Assembly: GCA_965197555.1 (NCBI GenBank)
Contig: OZ240213.1
Location: 2,356,001-2,420,000, forward strand
DNA length: 64,000 nt
Direction of reading: 5' to 3'
Origin: G965197555 sp965197555
Lineage (GTDB): Bacteria; Chloroflexota; Dehalococcoidia; Lucifugimonadales; UBA3495
Shown: one piece after another, positions 25,426-34,234 of the stretch
Layout of the letters: the number at the start of each line of letters is the position of its first letter
Numbering within the stretch: the first letter of the stretch is position 1
Translations under genes and position numbers: made by a program
Notes under the pieces: generated by a model
What the model was told of the DNA's origin: nothing
The model's input: the letters and a program-made list of their open reading frames with translations, nothing else
Database searches by the model: none

Positions 25426-26346
25426 TCAGGTTCGCAAGTGTTGATGAAAGATGCCGATCAAGATTTCCGTTCCAGCTACACCATCAATTACGCAAAAATG
25501 TATACGGTTCCTGTGGGGCTCAATTTTAGAATGCCACTCACAGCGATACATCTGTCCACGGAATTCCACATCGCGTAGGCGCATTAAACTTTCACTATTT
25601 CGAGTGTTGCCTTCAATACTAACCTCTATCCCTAAGCGGCTCGATATTTCGTTAGGCATACCTCTTTGTGCAGCGTAAAGCTCTGGGAAACCATCGTTAA
25701 TTCGTCCAAGATGGTCGATTACCTTAGATCGCAAGGTGCGATAGGCACCTTGGAATTTGCCAAAGCTGATATCCGCAGCAAATACTAATCGAGGAAACGC
25801 AAGTTTTGCCCGTTCAAAAAACTCCGATTCTGAGACATCCTCCCACTCATATAGAAGACGAAAGAATCCGGGATGGTCCCCAGTTGACACAGCGAAGTAG
25901 ACATCTTCCGCCGGAGGTTGAGACGGTTTGCAGACGCTGTGGACGCCGGCCGTGAAGCGATGTGGCGTCGTGACTACCGCAGTCCGGTTCCGCAGAATCG
26001 CCTGATCGCGAGCCCACGCTATTCCTTCTCCCACACGATGAATGCTGTCTACAGTCACCTCGGAATCAACAGGTCGGCTCAAGGTCACGCATCGGTCTAG
26101 TAGGAAAAGTAGCCGCATTGACTGTTCATGGTCGAGGACTTGGCAATTGACCATTGTCTCCGCGAAGTCATTCCCAACAAGGCACTCCACCGCTCCCCAA
26201 TCCTCGATGATTTGGATGCTCTCCTCAGAAACCCGAAGAGCATCTAACTGGTCGATTACAGCCGTCAGGCTTTCTACGCGATTGGTCTCAGCAACATTGT
26301 CTAATGAAAGAGCCCCCTCGTCGACAACGAATCGTCCTTCAGGCAT
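25426..26346 (-). CDS. Unrecognised protein, third gene of DUF262/ATPase module
   Basis: 306 residues, no signal peptide or membrane segment. It starts within the end of the ATPase gene (8-bp overlap), so it is coupled to it. The N-terminal half is mixed helix/strand. The C-terminal ~80 residues (RDVEFRGQMYRCEWHSKIEP, then HRNRIHFCVID, ending ILIGIFHQHL) look like a compact beta-rich domain with conserved-looking C, W and H residues. I recall this pattern from uncharacterised proteins beside ATPases but cannot assign a family. An effector role in the module is inference from position. Confidence 0.75.
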   Translation of the reverse strand: MPEGRFVVDEGALSLDNVAETNRVESLTAVIDQLDALRVSEESIQIIEDWGAVECLVGNDFAETMVNCQVLDHEQSMRLLFLLDRCVTLSRPVDSEVTVDSIHRVGEGIAWARDQAILRNRTAVVTTPHRFTAGVHSVCKPSQPPAEDVYFAVSTGDHPGFFRLLYEWEDVSESEFFERAKLAFPRLVFAADISFGKFQGAYRTLRSKVIDHLGRINDGFPELYAAQRGMPNEISSRLGIEVSIEGNTRNSESLMRLRDVEFRGQMYRCEWHSKIEPHRNRIHFCVIDGVAGTEILIGIFHQHLRT

Positions 26347-27508
26347 GGTGACGGACCCGCGATAACCTAGCTAAGTCCTCTACAGCTTGGTCGAAGAAAC
26401 CTGAGGGCCAGACTGATAGACCCCCACTGCCATTGAGAGTGATTTCGGTAACCTCCGCTCCTGCAGCCCCAAAGAAATGGATCGCCACATCATCAGCACC
26501 TAGTAATTTTTCGGAAGCAACCGCGACACGGACACCGTTGAGGATATGGTCACTATGTGTTTCCACTATAACCTGCACGCCTGCCAAGGCGACCTTGGCC
26601 AGGAATCGCCCCATTAGAGCTTGTCCCGCAGGGTGAAGGTGTACCTCTGGGTTCTCCACAAGGAGTATGTCCCCCTCGTCTGCCGAAAGAGCAGCCACAA
26701 CAATCGGTAGGACTTGGGTCAAACCGAAACCTGTATGGACTGGACTATGGAAATCCCCAGCATTTGATGTACGCATACCCAAATAGACGGCGTTTGGACG
26801 CCTTGTCGCTGGCTGCAGATCCATCTCAAACCCGGGGAACAACTCCCGCATTTGCCCTTCCACTTGTTGAAATCGTAAAGGCCGAAAATCAGGCAAGACC
26901 AGCCTCTCCAGAACGCTGCTGTCTCTCCCCCGGTAGAGAAGACTTACGGTATTCTCTCCTCGAGATCCGACGGTTCTGAATTGGTGCTGGTCCTCCAGTG
27001 GGTGCAGCTCCTTTGGTGGATTTCGGTCCGCCGTAATGTATGTAAGTCTCCTTAGGGAGTTAGTTAGCGATTCGAGGGTCGTAGTGTTTTCGTTCCGACC
27101 TGAGACCTTGGAGCGACCTAGATGTTCGATTGGCAGCAGGTATCGTAGCTCCTCAGGAAAATTCCAAGAATTGTCGTCAATCCCGACCTGTTGAACCGCC
27201 AATGACATTTCGCTTCGCTCGCCTGTAAACTCCCAATCTAACCTGTGATTTTCAGTTTCTATGACAATCTTATAACCCCGTCGGCCACTCACTTCTCCAA
27301 CGGTACCCAGTCGGACAGAGGAGCCATTAAGCATCAGCCTGGTGGACCACTCGTGCTCACTCATTGTCTGGTGTAGCAACGCCAGTGCTTGTAGAACCGA
27401 TGATTTACCTGAGGCGTTGAAGCCAGTAAGTAGCGTCAAGGGAGCAATAGGAAGACTCAGTTGCTCGAAACACTTGAAGGAATGGAGTTCTACGTTACTT
27501 AGCATCAA
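26339..27508 (-). CDS. AAA/ABC-type ATPase, DUF3696-like (OLD/SMC-related)
   Basis: 389 residues. The start (LSNVELHSFKCFEQLSLPIAPLTLLTG) and P-loop GFNASGKS (29-36) are those of AAA_15/AAA_21 ATPases. Walker B is DILLVENPEVHLHP and the H-loop region is VIVETHSDHILNGVR, together characteristic of the DUF3696 subgroup. Such ATPases sense or license a partner nuclease or toxin in many defence systems (PARIS, Septu, OLD-type). The gene overlaps the DUF262 gene by 14 bp and the next gene by 8 bp, so all three are one translationally coupled unit. Confidence 0.88.
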   Translation of the reverse strand: MMLSNVELHSFKCFEQLSLPIAPLTLLTGFNASGKSSVLQALALLHQTMSEHEWSTRLMLNGSSVRLGTVGEVSGRRGYKIVIETENHRLDWEFTGERSEMSLAVQQVGIDDNSWNFPEELRYLLPIEHLGRSKVSGRNENTTTLESLTNSLRRLTYITADRNPPKELHPLEDQHQFRTVGSRGENTVSLLYRGRDSSVLERLVLPDFRPLRFQQVEGQMRELFPGFEMDLQPATRRPNAVYLGMRTSNAGDFHSPVHTGFGLTQVLPIVVAALSADEGDILLVENPEVHLHPAGQALMGRFLAKVALAGVQVIVETHSDHILNGVRVAVASEKLLGADDVAIHFFGAAGAEVTEITLNGSGGLSVWPSGFFDQAVEDLARLSRVRHHA

Positions 27509-28868
27509 GTATCTCCGCCAGCATACCGTTAGCCATTGCGAAGCGGCTTCGGACTTGCCTCACACCGTTGGTGCCGTAGGTTATCGAATCCCAAAAATCT
27601 TGGTCATCGAGTAACCGATAAAACCCCTTTTTGACTGCCTCCTTTTTCTCCTTGACCCTAGACGGTTGGTATCGTGATAGCCCTGTGGACAGGACATCCC
27701 ACAGCGAAGCGTTAATGACGCTACGGGCATGTTGCCCAACTTCGTGCTTTCGGAAGGCATGCCTTCCGAAAAGATTGATGTTGTTTGTCAGGGCCGCCTC
27801 TAGTTGCTCAGACAAGGACGGGAGCAGTTGAGGATCCTTGTTCATCTTTGTGAGGCAATCCGCTAGGAACTGGTCCATTTCTCTGTACTGTTCTAAGTCG
27901 AGAATTTGGAAGGCGCAAAACCGGTTAATGAACTCCCGATCCCTCATTGTCCTAGTACTCAGGCTCCCTCCAGTAGCCTCGATGAACAGGTCTTTTTTCG
28001 ACTCGGCCCTCAGGAACCGAGTCGCATCGCCCATGTGTAGGCAATTCCGCATTTGCTGCCGGGTGAGAGGCATTCCGCTATTTACCCGTTCGAAGATGTC
28101 CATACGGGCCCGTTCAGGCGCCCGAGCATCAATCACGTAGAGCGTAAGGTTGAAGTCTTCGAACCGTATCTGTAGTCTGTCCTCTAGTTCATGGAACCGT
28201 TTCCCGTCCAATTCAGGCCTGTCAGGAAGCCGCAACCTTAACTCCCCACTCAGGAAGCGCTGAAACGTAGACAGACGTTGTAGCCCATCGACAACAATTT
28301 TGCGCCCTTCGTAATCTTCCGCCAAGTAAAAGACCGGTAATGGGATTCTCATCATCACTGATTCAACGAGTTTGCTCTGTTTGCCCTCATCCCAGATGAA
28401 ATCTCTTTGGAAGTCCGGATCCATGACAAACTGGTCTCTGTTAATCCGGCGCACAGCATCCTGCACCTGACATTGGTCGTTCCGGATCAGAAGAGAATCT
28501 ATTGGGTAGTCTCCCCAGGAGAGTTCTTGGTTGTCTTCCACTCCTTCAACGGTCTGAGGCGGTACAACGGGTTGGCCCTGATAGCCCGCCTCTTCAAGTC
28601 GTGCGCGGGCCGTCTCAAGCTCCGCTGCTGTAAATAGTGGCGCCCATCGCTCTTGGAGGACTATCGCTTCCACTGAGAGATCCAGACGCGCTTCTTCCCA
28701 AAGCCGGGTGAAACCGTCTGATGGCCCCTTTCTCAGCAACTGCTGGGCTGTAGCCACACCTCCAGACGTATTCACCATCTCAAGAAACCGAGTCGGACGG
28801 TGACCGAACTTGGCGGCCTCCTGGTAAATTCTTATCATCTCTTGGTCGAATCGGCCCTGAACATCCAT
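27495..28868 (-). CDS. DUF262 (GmrSD-type) domain protein with N-terminal accessory domain
   Basis: 457 residues. Residues ~10-110 form a helical domain (IYQEAAKFGHRPTRFLEMV, SDGFTRLWEEARLDLSVE, LFTAAELETARARL) seen attached to various nuclease-like proteins. From ~140 the DUF262 core follows: FQRDFIWDEGKQSKLVESV, then VVDGLQRLSTF (D194-G-L-Q-R198, usually DGQQR) and FERVNSGMPLTRQQMRN. DUF262 is a ParB-like NTP-binding fold found in GmrS/GmrSD restriction of modified DNA. The usual C-terminal DUF1524 HNH nuclease is absent, so cleavage would need a partner (inference). It is the first gene of a three-gene coupled module. Confidence 0.85.
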   Translation of the reverse strand: MDVQGRFDQEMIRIYQEAAKFGHRPTRFLEMVNTSGGVATAQQLLRKGPSDGFTRLWEEARLDLSVEAIVLQERWAPLFTAAELETARARLEEAGYQGQPVVPPQTVEGVEDNQELSWGDYPIDSLLIRNDQCQVQDAVRRINRDQFVMDPDFQRDFIWDEGKQSKLVESVMMRIPLPVFYLAEDYEGRKIVVDGLQRLSTFQRFLSGELRLRLPDRPELDGKRFHELEDRLQIRFEDFNLTLYVIDARAPERARMDIFERVNSGMPLTRQQMRNCLHMGDATRFLRAESKKDLFIEATGGSLSTRTMRDREFINRFCAFQILDLEQYREMDQFLADCLTKMNKDPQLLPSLSEQLEAALTNNINLFGRHAFRKHEVGQHARSVINASLWDVLSTGLSRYQPSRVKEKKEAVKKGFYRLLDDQDFWDSITYGTNGVRQVRSRFAMANGMLAEILDAK

Positions 28869-29160
28869 TCGTTCCTCCTCGACGGTTTATTCAGCAACAT
28901 TAAGGTCCGAGATGGTCCTGTCAAACCAAGAAGGCGTTGACGAGTTGGCGACCACCCGCCGTTCCCATTGCTTGCGGCTTTGGCTAACTAATTCGCTTGG
29001 GAGCAAATTAGGGTCTTCTCGCTATTTGGTATCCAAGCATTCGTAATACTCACAGCGTATGGTGGCATTGGCTATTGGTCAACTCCCGCAGGGACTCTAA
29101 CTTACCTACCTGTCCGAAATTCCGGGCCCACCTCAGGAGCTCATGGTTCCGCTTGCGTCG

Positions 29161-29970
29161 TTAGTGAAGGTGGGCCGCTATGGGAGCAACATCACTATCT
29201 GGTATCAAGTAAAGGCGCATCTGGCGATAAATGTCTACACCCAGTGCTTGTGGCATGGCGGCACCCGGATTGACGTCCACTAGAGTTGCCGCCAAGGTGT
29301 CTCCGAAGTTGATCAGGCCCCTGTTGTCGAGGTCGTAATATTCGTAAATGAGTTGGTACAGGTCTTTGGAGAACCCCTCTTGCCCCCGATAACTTTCCTG
29401 ACGTAGGTTAAACCTTTCCTTAGTGGCGGACAGTTGCAGTATGCAGAGTTGCCTAAAGGTCAAGGACTCGGCAGCCTTTGTCATTTGATGTGCCATGGCG
29501 GCGCTGATCTCCGTATTGAAAGCCAAATTGGCCAGCAAATGAGCCATGTAGGGCAGTTTCTTCTCTTCCGGCTCTCTCTGGCTTTTCAGTAACGCGCCTT
29601 CCCATACCTCTTCGGCGTCTGACCTTCCATCTACTCCAGCGTCGAAGAACCCATCTTCCCGAACGCTTTCACCGTTCCGGCAGCGTTCGACGATCTCTGA
29701 TGCAGCCAGGGTGAATACGCCTCCAACCCTTACCTGTTCCCTCGGAGATAGCAGGCGTGTGGACAGGTCGTGGCCTATCGACTTAACGGCCATGGTCGCA
29801 GCCGCGCCAACGGCTCCTCCGACTACCGCACCCACTGGCCCCGGAAGGAAAGTTCCAATCACCGTTCCAGCGGCTGGACCGGCTACGCCGCCCGCTAGTT
29901 CTGTCCCCTTGCTGATCAACATATGCAGACGTTGATCGCGCTCTGGTGAGTTGTAGTCACTTACTTCCAT
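29161..29970 (-). CDS. Glycine-rich membrane-inserting protein of unknown function, defence-island member
   Basis: About 269 residues from the ATG at 29970; a TTG at 30006 is possible but has no ribosome binding site. Residues ~22-65 are a glycine/alanine zipper (ELAGGVAGPAAGTVIGTFLP, VGAVVGGAVGAAATMAV), long enough for two tight transmembrane passes. The remainder is helical and soluble (EEKKLPYMAHLLANLAFNTE, LTFRQLCILQLSA), similar in style to DUF4393-like proteins. It lies 42 bp after the nuclease gene and before the DUF262 module. Glycine-zipper proteins in defence loci often permeabilise membranes; that role here is inference. Confidence 0.7.
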   Translation of the reverse strand: MEVSDYNSPERDQRLHMLISKGTELAGGVAGPAAGTVIGTFLPGPVGAVVGGAVGAAATMAVKSIGHDLSTRLLSPREQVRVGGVFTLAASEIVERCRNGESVREDGFFDAGVDGRSDAEEVWEGALLKSQREPEEKKLPYMAHLLANLAFNTEISAAMAHQMTKAAESLTFRQLCILQLSATKERFNLRQESYRGQEGFSKDLYQLIYEYYDLDNRGLINFGDTLAATLVDVNPGAAMPQALGVDIYRQMRLYLIPDSDVAPIAAHLH

Positions 29971-30012
29971 GAAGCGTTTAGATGTTCCCCGCGTAAGTTG
30001 CAGCAATGCAAG

Positions 30013-30966
30013 TTACGAATCTTCGGACTCTCCTGCCCCACGCGTAACCAGATAAGTAGTGGGCGATGCATTCAGCCTGTCGTCGGCCAAGTAAGCAGCT
30101 AGATTTTCAAACCTCAATGGAAATCCTCTTTTCCTCAACATGCTGAACTCAAAATTCGGCCTGCGGTTGAGATTGATTTCTCCCCAGAAATGCACCTCAT
30201 AGCTGTTAGGGTCAAAGTGCGCAACGTCGTGCTCATGTGCAGACAGCAAGAATCGAACATCCTTAGCCTGGCTTCCCTTTACTTCTACGCGGTGAACCTG
30301 GCCAGTGGAATTGTCCTCAATGTCGTAGCCAAGTCCTTGGTCATCTCGTGAAACCCATACGACGGAGTTAGGGTGCCTTGACTCAAGTCGAAGTAAATAG
30401 AAGCTGTACGCTTCCGCTCTGTCCCCTACCGCTTGCCTATGGTCTTCCCTCCGGCTGGTGGACGGAACGAGGCTCCAAGGCGTATCGATTAGGGCAAACA
30501 GGTCGGACGGAATCCTCACGAATGATGGCCCGACGATATCCGGCCAAGCCCGCAAGAGCCCCAGGAGTTGAGGGGCTGAATGTCGCAAACGTCCTATCCT
30601 AGAAGAAGCCATACCGTCATCGTCAATGATTGATGCTTCAACCATTTGCCTTACCTGATCGTGCATGAGGCCCGACTGAATGAGGAGCTCACCAAGTTCT
30701 ATGCGAGCTCGGGCACCAGATAACGTGACGGCGCGCCTGCCATTCCTTGAGAGGTAGTATCGATCAGAATCGACGTGTAAAAGGCCGAGATGGGCTAGCA
30801 CATGAACCAGCTGTGGGATCTCTTCCGGTGGACTATCGATATGAGGTCTAAGCGTCCTGATCAACAGGTTGGCGCTAATTCCAGGAGGCCTTGAGGGCAT
30901 AAGGTGAACTAGCCGCTGAAGCCGCCGGACTCTGGAGGCAGTGAACCAGTTGGATGAGACATTCAC
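30013..30966 (-). CDS. DUF3883-type PD-(D/E)xK nuclease-like protein with N-terminal winged helix
   Basis: 317 residues. The first ~90 look like a winged-helix region (PSRPPGISANLLIRTLRP, LLHVDSDRYYLSRNGRR). The C-terminal domain (~175-290) has the DUF3883 pattern GDRAEAYSFYLL, WVSRDDQGLGYDIE, VHRVEVKGSQ, with D215, E228 and K230 in the positions of a PD-(D/E)xK active site. DUF3883 domains accompany helicases and methyltransferases in restriction-like systems. The ATG overlaps the helicase stop by four bases, so it is probably the cleavage subunit of that operon (inference). Confidence 0.8.
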   Translation of the reverse strand: MNVSSNWFTASRVRRLQRLVHLMPSRPPGISANLLIRTLRPHIDSPPEEIPQLVHVLAHLGLLHVDSDRYYLSRNGRRAVTLSGARARIELGELLIQSGLMHDQVRQMVEASIIDDDGMASSRIGRLRHSAPQLLGLLRAWPDIVGPSFVRIPSDLFALIDTPWSLVPSTSRREDHRQAVGDRAEAYSFYLLRLESRHPNSVVWVSRDDQGLGYDIEDNSTGQVHRVEVKGSQAKDVRFLLSAHEHDVAHFDPNSYEVHFWGEINLNRRPNFEFSMLRKRGFPLRFENLAAYLADDRLNASPTTYLVTRGAGESEDS

Positions 30967-32912
30967 TTTTCGCCGCCAACCTCTTCGCCAATGAGATATC
31001 GGATTAGCTGCTCAAGATCGGCTGGGCTGCCTTCAGGATCGGAAGAGTCTTGGTGCAGCGGGTGAATTTCAGCTCCACCCAGCAATTCCTCCATGGCCTC
31101 TTGCTTGCTTAGCAGCGAAATATCGACGAGATGGTCGACTGTTTCTTCGTCGTCTAGTGTGGCTTGAAGGATGTGGATCGTCACTTCCGCATCCTCTGGA
31201 AGTCCCAAACGATGGATCCTATCTATTGATTGGAAAAACAAGGCGGCGTCGTAGGTCCGATCGAGGTATACGGCATTATGGCAGGCACGATGCAAGGAGA
31301 TCGATTCCGAACTTGTCGCTGGGTTAGTCACCAGAGCCGCCGGACCATCTACTGAGAGGAACTGCTCGATCCTTCGCTCACGGGTATCGTCTTCAGGGAC
31401 TTCGCCGTCTCGCCGATCCTGCAACGGGTCATCTGACGCCGGGACCCGGCCGTCTACCTGGAACACTGGGATCCCCAGTTCGCGCCGCAAGAGTTCATTG
31501 AAGTTATCCAGATTGCGAATGAAATTGCTCCAACAGACAACCTTCTTGCCTTCCATTGTGAGGCCGCTGACGATTTGGAGCGCTGCTTCCGATTTGGAGG
31601 GCCGGTCGGTCGTAGCGAAACGCGTGAGCCGCTCCATCAAAGTAGGACTTGTATGTGGAACGCGGGGCACGCGATAGGCATCATCTGGATGGTTCAGAAG
31701 ATCTGGATTCGTTGCAGCTTGAAGCAGACGGATCGGGCGTGCGCGCCGGAGGGACTCAATTTTGTCCTCCCAGGTGCCGGCGTCGCTCAATTGGTCCCGT
31801 AGCCGATTTCTGATCAGCCGGTAGATGTCGGACTGTGTGCCCTTCATAGGTACGCTGTGCCGCTCGATACGGTAGGGTGGAAGACCCAATTCAGTCTTGG
31901 CTGTTCGTGTTGTGAAAGGCCCAATCGATGAGCGAACGAAATTTAGATTCCGGCCGACACGACTAGCAAACTCGCTCCGACTACCCGTTAGTAGACCGCC
32001 AGGCCACAGGATATTGATTTGGCTATAGAGATCTCTGGGGCTGTTGGGCATTGGAGTTCCACTAAGGATCATCCTAACGCGCGCGAGTTCGGCAATTCCG
32101 GTTAGCGCGGGTGCCCATACTCCGCCACTAAACCTTTTGACGCGATGCGACTCGTCCACGACCAGCATCACATTGAGTTGCTCACACATCGCGATGAGTG
32201 CCGGGCGATCCGACGCGGCCATGGCGTAGCTCAATAGCAGCAAATCCCCTCGGGCGACATCCGCATAAGTTTTCCGTCGAATGGCGGCAGACCCTCTAAC
32301 TCGTATAGGACGAATCAATGTACCTACTGCAGCTACGGTCTCCGATTCCCACGGCTCGAAGCAGGCGAGTGGGCCTACCACAATTAGCGCATCAATGGTC
32401 TCAGCGTTGAAATGCAGTAGTCCTGCTGCGAGAGCTGTAACTGTCTTCCCAGCTCCTGGCACTGAGAAATTCGCCTGATTGACTGCCGCAAGCGCATGGC
32501 AGACATTCCGGAGTTGATGGGAATGGAGTCGACGTTCATCCCTCCATCCAAGACTTTCAAGTTGTACCGCGATCCGCTCGTTGTCGATAGTCGAATGTCC
32601 GTCTCTCCATAATTTTGCCTCTGTGCCCGCACGCTCCAAACTGCGGCGTCGCTCAAGAGCTAGCTCCACTCCTCTGGCTGCAAGCTCCCCGCGTGAGATA
32701 TCGAATCCTTCAACCTCGAGAAAACTGTTAATGCGGACAACTAGGTCCTGCATTCTTGCCCCACGACGAGGTACGCGCCAGCCATCATCAAGGCGTCTGC
32801 CTCCAAGTACGGTATGAAAGAACCTACGGCCATGGCGCGAATGTAGTTCGGTAGTCCCCGTTACCACTACCTCGTTGTCATCTACTTCAAGGTGAACCCT
32901 TCGATTCGTCAT
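30963..32912 (-). CDS. SNF2/superfamily-2 helicase-like ATPase of methylation-linked defence locus
   Basis: 649 residues. Motif I is VPGAGKT (151-157), motif II VVDESH (251-256), motif III LSGTPM (283-288) and motif VI QSIDRIHRLG, in the order and spacing of Swi2/Snf2-type double-stranded-DNA translocases. Snf2-like motif Ia/Q text precedes (LHSHQLRNVCHALA). The insert between lobes is short. It overlaps the ParB-like gene upstream and the nuclease downstream by four bases each. DISARM (DrmD), Hma and BREX variants use comparable translocases; no DUF1998 or PglZ partner is present here. Confidence 0.88.
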   Translation of the reverse strand: MTNRRVHLEVDDNEVVVTGTTELHSRHGRRFFHTVLGGRRLDDGWRVPRRGARMQDLVVRINSFLEVEGFDISRGELAARGVELALERRRSLERAGTEAKLWRDGHSTIDNERIAVQLESLGWRDERRLHSHQLRNVCHALAAVNQANFSVPGAGKTVTALAAGLLHFNAETIDALIVVGPLACFEPWESETVAAVGTLIRPIRVRGSAAIRRKTYADVARGDLLLLSYAMAASDRPALIAMCEQLNVMLVVDESHRVKRFSGGVWAPALTGIAELARVRMILSGTPMPNSPRDLYSQINILWPGGLLTGSRSEFASRVGRNLNFVRSSIGPFTTRTAKTELGLPPYRIERHSVPMKGTQSDIYRLIRNRLRDQLSDAGTWEDKIESLRRARPIRLLQAATNPDLLNHPDDAYRVPRVPHTSPTLMERLTRFATTDRPSKSEAALQIVSGLTMEGKKVVCWSNFIRNLDNFNELLRRELGIPVFQVDGRVPASDDPLQDRRDGEVPEDDTRERRIEQFLSVDGPAALVTNPATSSESISLHRACHNAVYLDRTYDAALFFQSIDRIHRLGLPEDAEVTIHILQATLDDEETVDHLVDISLLSKQEAMEELLGGAEIHPLHQDSSDPEGSPADLEQLIRYLIGEEVGGEK

Positions 32913-34234
32913 TTGAGTGTCGCTTGGTGCTTCTCGAACCAGAAAGACATGGTGTTAACTGCTTCGTGGAGAACTGCCGTCTCGTCTATGGCGAGTGCAG
33001 GACCAAGGCGGTCTCCTTTGGCATTTATGAGGGCATCGAGCCGGTTATTGATTTCTTTCACTATTTTTAAGACATCCTCAATCTGCCCTGACTCGTGTCG
33101 GTCGATGGCATCGTCAAAAATGCCCTTGATCTCATGCTTAGGATAGTTGGTAACCACGGGACCGGGAGGCTCAGGTAGTTCCTCGGTCGAATCTGGGTCA
33201 TCAGCTTCCTCGTTGACCGCTTCCGGTTCACTAAGGGCTTCCTCCCCCGCGGGCTGTTCCCATTGCTCCTCGGTATTGCGGATGCTCTCGACGACCTTAT
33301 CGAACTCATCCCGGTCATCATTAAACAGCCGCCGAATCTGCCGTACCTCCTGATATTTCAATCCAGCGCTGACCGCAGCGAACAACACATCGAGCATGGC
33401 TGTTGCCCGATCAGGGTCGTTGTTCTCCACTGTGCGCATAGTCTTGCCCACCTCTCGAAAGCGCTCGATAGTTCCAATGAGCTTGTCGTAGCGACCCGTT
33501 TCACCTAGATCATCTAGATAGGCGTCCATGTATTTGATTGCGTAGAGTTGAACGATTGCGTATCCCGGATTGTTGCGCATCACGTGCTGGAGCTCGCCTG
33601 CGACCTTCAGGATGCTCGAATCGTCATACCAATCGATTTCCTTATCCTCTGCAGCGGCCCTGATTGCCAAGAGCAGGTTTATGTCCGTGTAGCGTACTTT
33701 GTAGTCCTCGGTGAGTTGCTCGCGTTGTTCCATCTCAAAGATCGCAAGTTCATTAATGCCGAGATTGTCGAGCACAACTGCCTCTACATGCTCATACCCT
33801 TCTGCTCCCTCTTCCCGCTGAAGACGGCGTAGCATCGCTAAACGCCGATTGCCGTTACGGACGGCGCCGTCGCTGAGAATCCAAAAGGGCGTTTCCTGCT
33901 TGCGTCTCTGCCAGTCTTGGCGAAGTGCCAGATAGTCCTTATTGGGTTTGCCCACCACGCGGTCGCCGTCCAGTACCAAATCCCGGTCGAGCAGGATTGC
34001 TTCAACGCTTAGCTCGTCTTCTTCTCTGTTCTCGGGGTCAAAACTATGGCCCAATTGTTGCTCGAACAGTTGGCGCTCGGCAGTAAATCTACGGTTATCG
34101 ATGTTGAGTATCAGAGCTGATACTGGTACACGGAGGACTGGAATATTCTTCCATTCCCCTAAGACCCACAGCCTGGCATCAGGTCCCGTGGCAGGCGCTG
34201 TGGAAATCAGTCTCTCGCGGGTCGACACATCCAT
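32909..34234 (-). CDS. ParB/Srx-like domain protein
   Basis: 441 residues from an ATG with a perfect AGGAGG 5 bp upstream, although it overlaps the end of the methyltransferase gene by 56 bp. The N-terminal ~190 residues resemble a ParB/sulfiredoxin-type nucleotide-binding domain: PVSALILNIDNRRF, then DGAVRNGNRRLAMLRRL (the GxRR box) and VEAVVLDNL. The middle is helical. An acidic segment (PAGEEALSEPEAVNEEADDP) separates a C-terminal helical domain. In restriction-type loci such proteins (DndB/DUF262-related) couple NTP hydrolysis to DNA sensing. Its place between methyltransferase and helicase suggests a switch or specificity role (inference). Confidence 0.75.
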   Translation of the reverse strand: MDVSTRERLISTAPATGPDARLWVLGEWKNIPVLRVPVSALILNIDNRRFTAERQLFEQQLGHSFDPENREEDELSVEAILLDRDLVLDGDRVVGKPNKDYLALRQDWQRRKQETPFWILSDGAVRNGNRRLAMLRRLQREEGAEGYEHVEAVVLDNLGINELAIFEMEQREQLTEDYKVRYTDINLLLAIRAAAEDKEIDWYDDSSILKVAGELQHVMRNNPGYAIVQLYAIKYMDAYLDDLGETGRYDKLIGTIERFREVGKTMRTVENNDPDRATAMLDVLFAAVSAGLKYQEVRQIRRLFNDDRDEFDKVVESIRNTEEQWEQPAGEEALSEPEAVNEEADDPDSTEELPEPPGPVVTNYPKHEIKGIFDDAIDRHESGQIEDVLKIVKEINNRLDALINAKGDRLGPALAIDETAVLHEAVNTMSFWFEKHQATLK

